Assembly (NCBI GenBank): GCA_946563605.1
Contig: CAMNVW010000089.1
Location: forward strand, 1 to 6,162
Direction of reading: 5' to 3'
Source: an uncultured Clostridia bacterium
GTDB lineage: Bacteria > Bacillota > Clostridia > Oscillospirales > Ruminococcaceae
DNA length: 6,162 bases
The translations under genes and the position numbers were made by a program. Positions 6,037 to 6,162 of the stretch are shown piece after piece. Each line of letters opens with the position of its first letter. Position 1 is the first letter of the stretch. A model generated the notes under the pieces. It did no database searches. It had not been told where the DNA came from and was given only the letters and a program-made list of their open reading frames with translations.

Positions 6037-6162
6037 AGACAGTACCTTTAGACACTCGTCGCAACGAGCGAAATACTCAAAAACAAATATAAAAAATAAA
6101 ATCGTTCGGGGCAGGATGCTGTTTCGATGCTGTGGTACGGCAGTACCCCAGCGCAAGCTGGC
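6037..6162. repeat. Tandem repeat unit 2 (126 bp), running to the window edge
   Basis: Second copy of the unit, offset by exactly 126 bp. 118 of 126 positions match unit 1. The first 18 bp carry six changes, four of them G-to-A, which destroy the CCAAAGGC-type hairpin and shorten the CGCTCGT stem seen in unit 1. The GGTAC/GTACC and CCAGC-GCAA-GCTGG stems are retained unchanged. The unit ends exactly at the window end, so further copies may follow. Confidence 0.9.

Noticed and set aside
5827..6051. 74-codon plus-strand ORF through the hairpin cluster
   Set aside because: It is built from hairpin sequence with no RBS or recognisable domain; such translations are typical artefacts of intergenic repeats.
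5890..6156. 88-codon minus-strand ORF with a repeated peptide (RWGTAVPQHRNSILPRTI twice)
   Set aside because: It is open only because the 126-bp repeat is a multiple of three and lacks stops in that frame. It has no RBS, and its repeats are explained by the DNA-level tandem repeat.
5881..6162. CRISPR array or integron attC-type cassette array
   Set aside because: A 126-bp period with near-identical content leaves no unique spacers, and no attC core sites or cassette ORFs are seen.

Overview
The window looks like a chromosomal segment of a spore-forming, low-to-moderate G+C Firmicute, most likely class Clostridia. The evidence is a clear spore cortex-lytic enzyme gene (sleB), strong AGGAGG-type ribosome binding sites, use of TTG and probably GTG starts, and consensus sigma-A-type promoters. 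The hairpin-rich intergenic sequence at the right end resembles intergenic repeats I associate with Ruminococcaceae/Oscillospirales. That placement is from memory and weak; I cannot name a species.

Left edge (1-128): a near-perfect leftward sigma-A promoter (TTGACA-17-TATTAT) fires out of the window. Its start point lies on a small inverted repeat, and A/T tracts sit behind its -35. Just to the right is an intrinsic terminator for the next leftward gene. That gene (129-431) encodes a ~100-residue protein with one membrane segment and a charged C-terminal tail, resembling LLH-type phage holins. About 150 bp of AT-rich intergenic sequence separates it from the divergent sleB (582-1310), which has a strong RBS and a candidate forespore (sigma-F-like) promoter. 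A 17-bp bidirectional terminator (1320-1368) closes sleB and the convergent operon to its right.

Centre and right (1402-5693): a leftward three-gene operon runs tex, then a YdbS-like and a YdbT-like bacterial-PH-domain membrane protein. Tex is a full-length 728-residue nucleic-acid-binding protein with YqgF-like, helix-hairpin-helix and S1 domains. The tex/ydbS-like gap is 61 bp with no terminator, and the ydbS-like and ydbT-like genes overlap by 23 bp. An extended -10 promoter lies just upstream of tex.

Right edge (5761-6162): noncoding. About 100 bp of AT-rich sequence is followed by three back-to-back hairpins and two tandem 126-bp units (5911-6036 and 6037-6162), about 94% identical overall and 106/108 identical over their right-hand part. 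Each unit carries several small stem-loops, one closed by a GCAA (GNRA) tetraloop. The second unit ends exactly at the window edge, so the array may continue. This is the least explained part of the window; the coding part consists of recognisable families.
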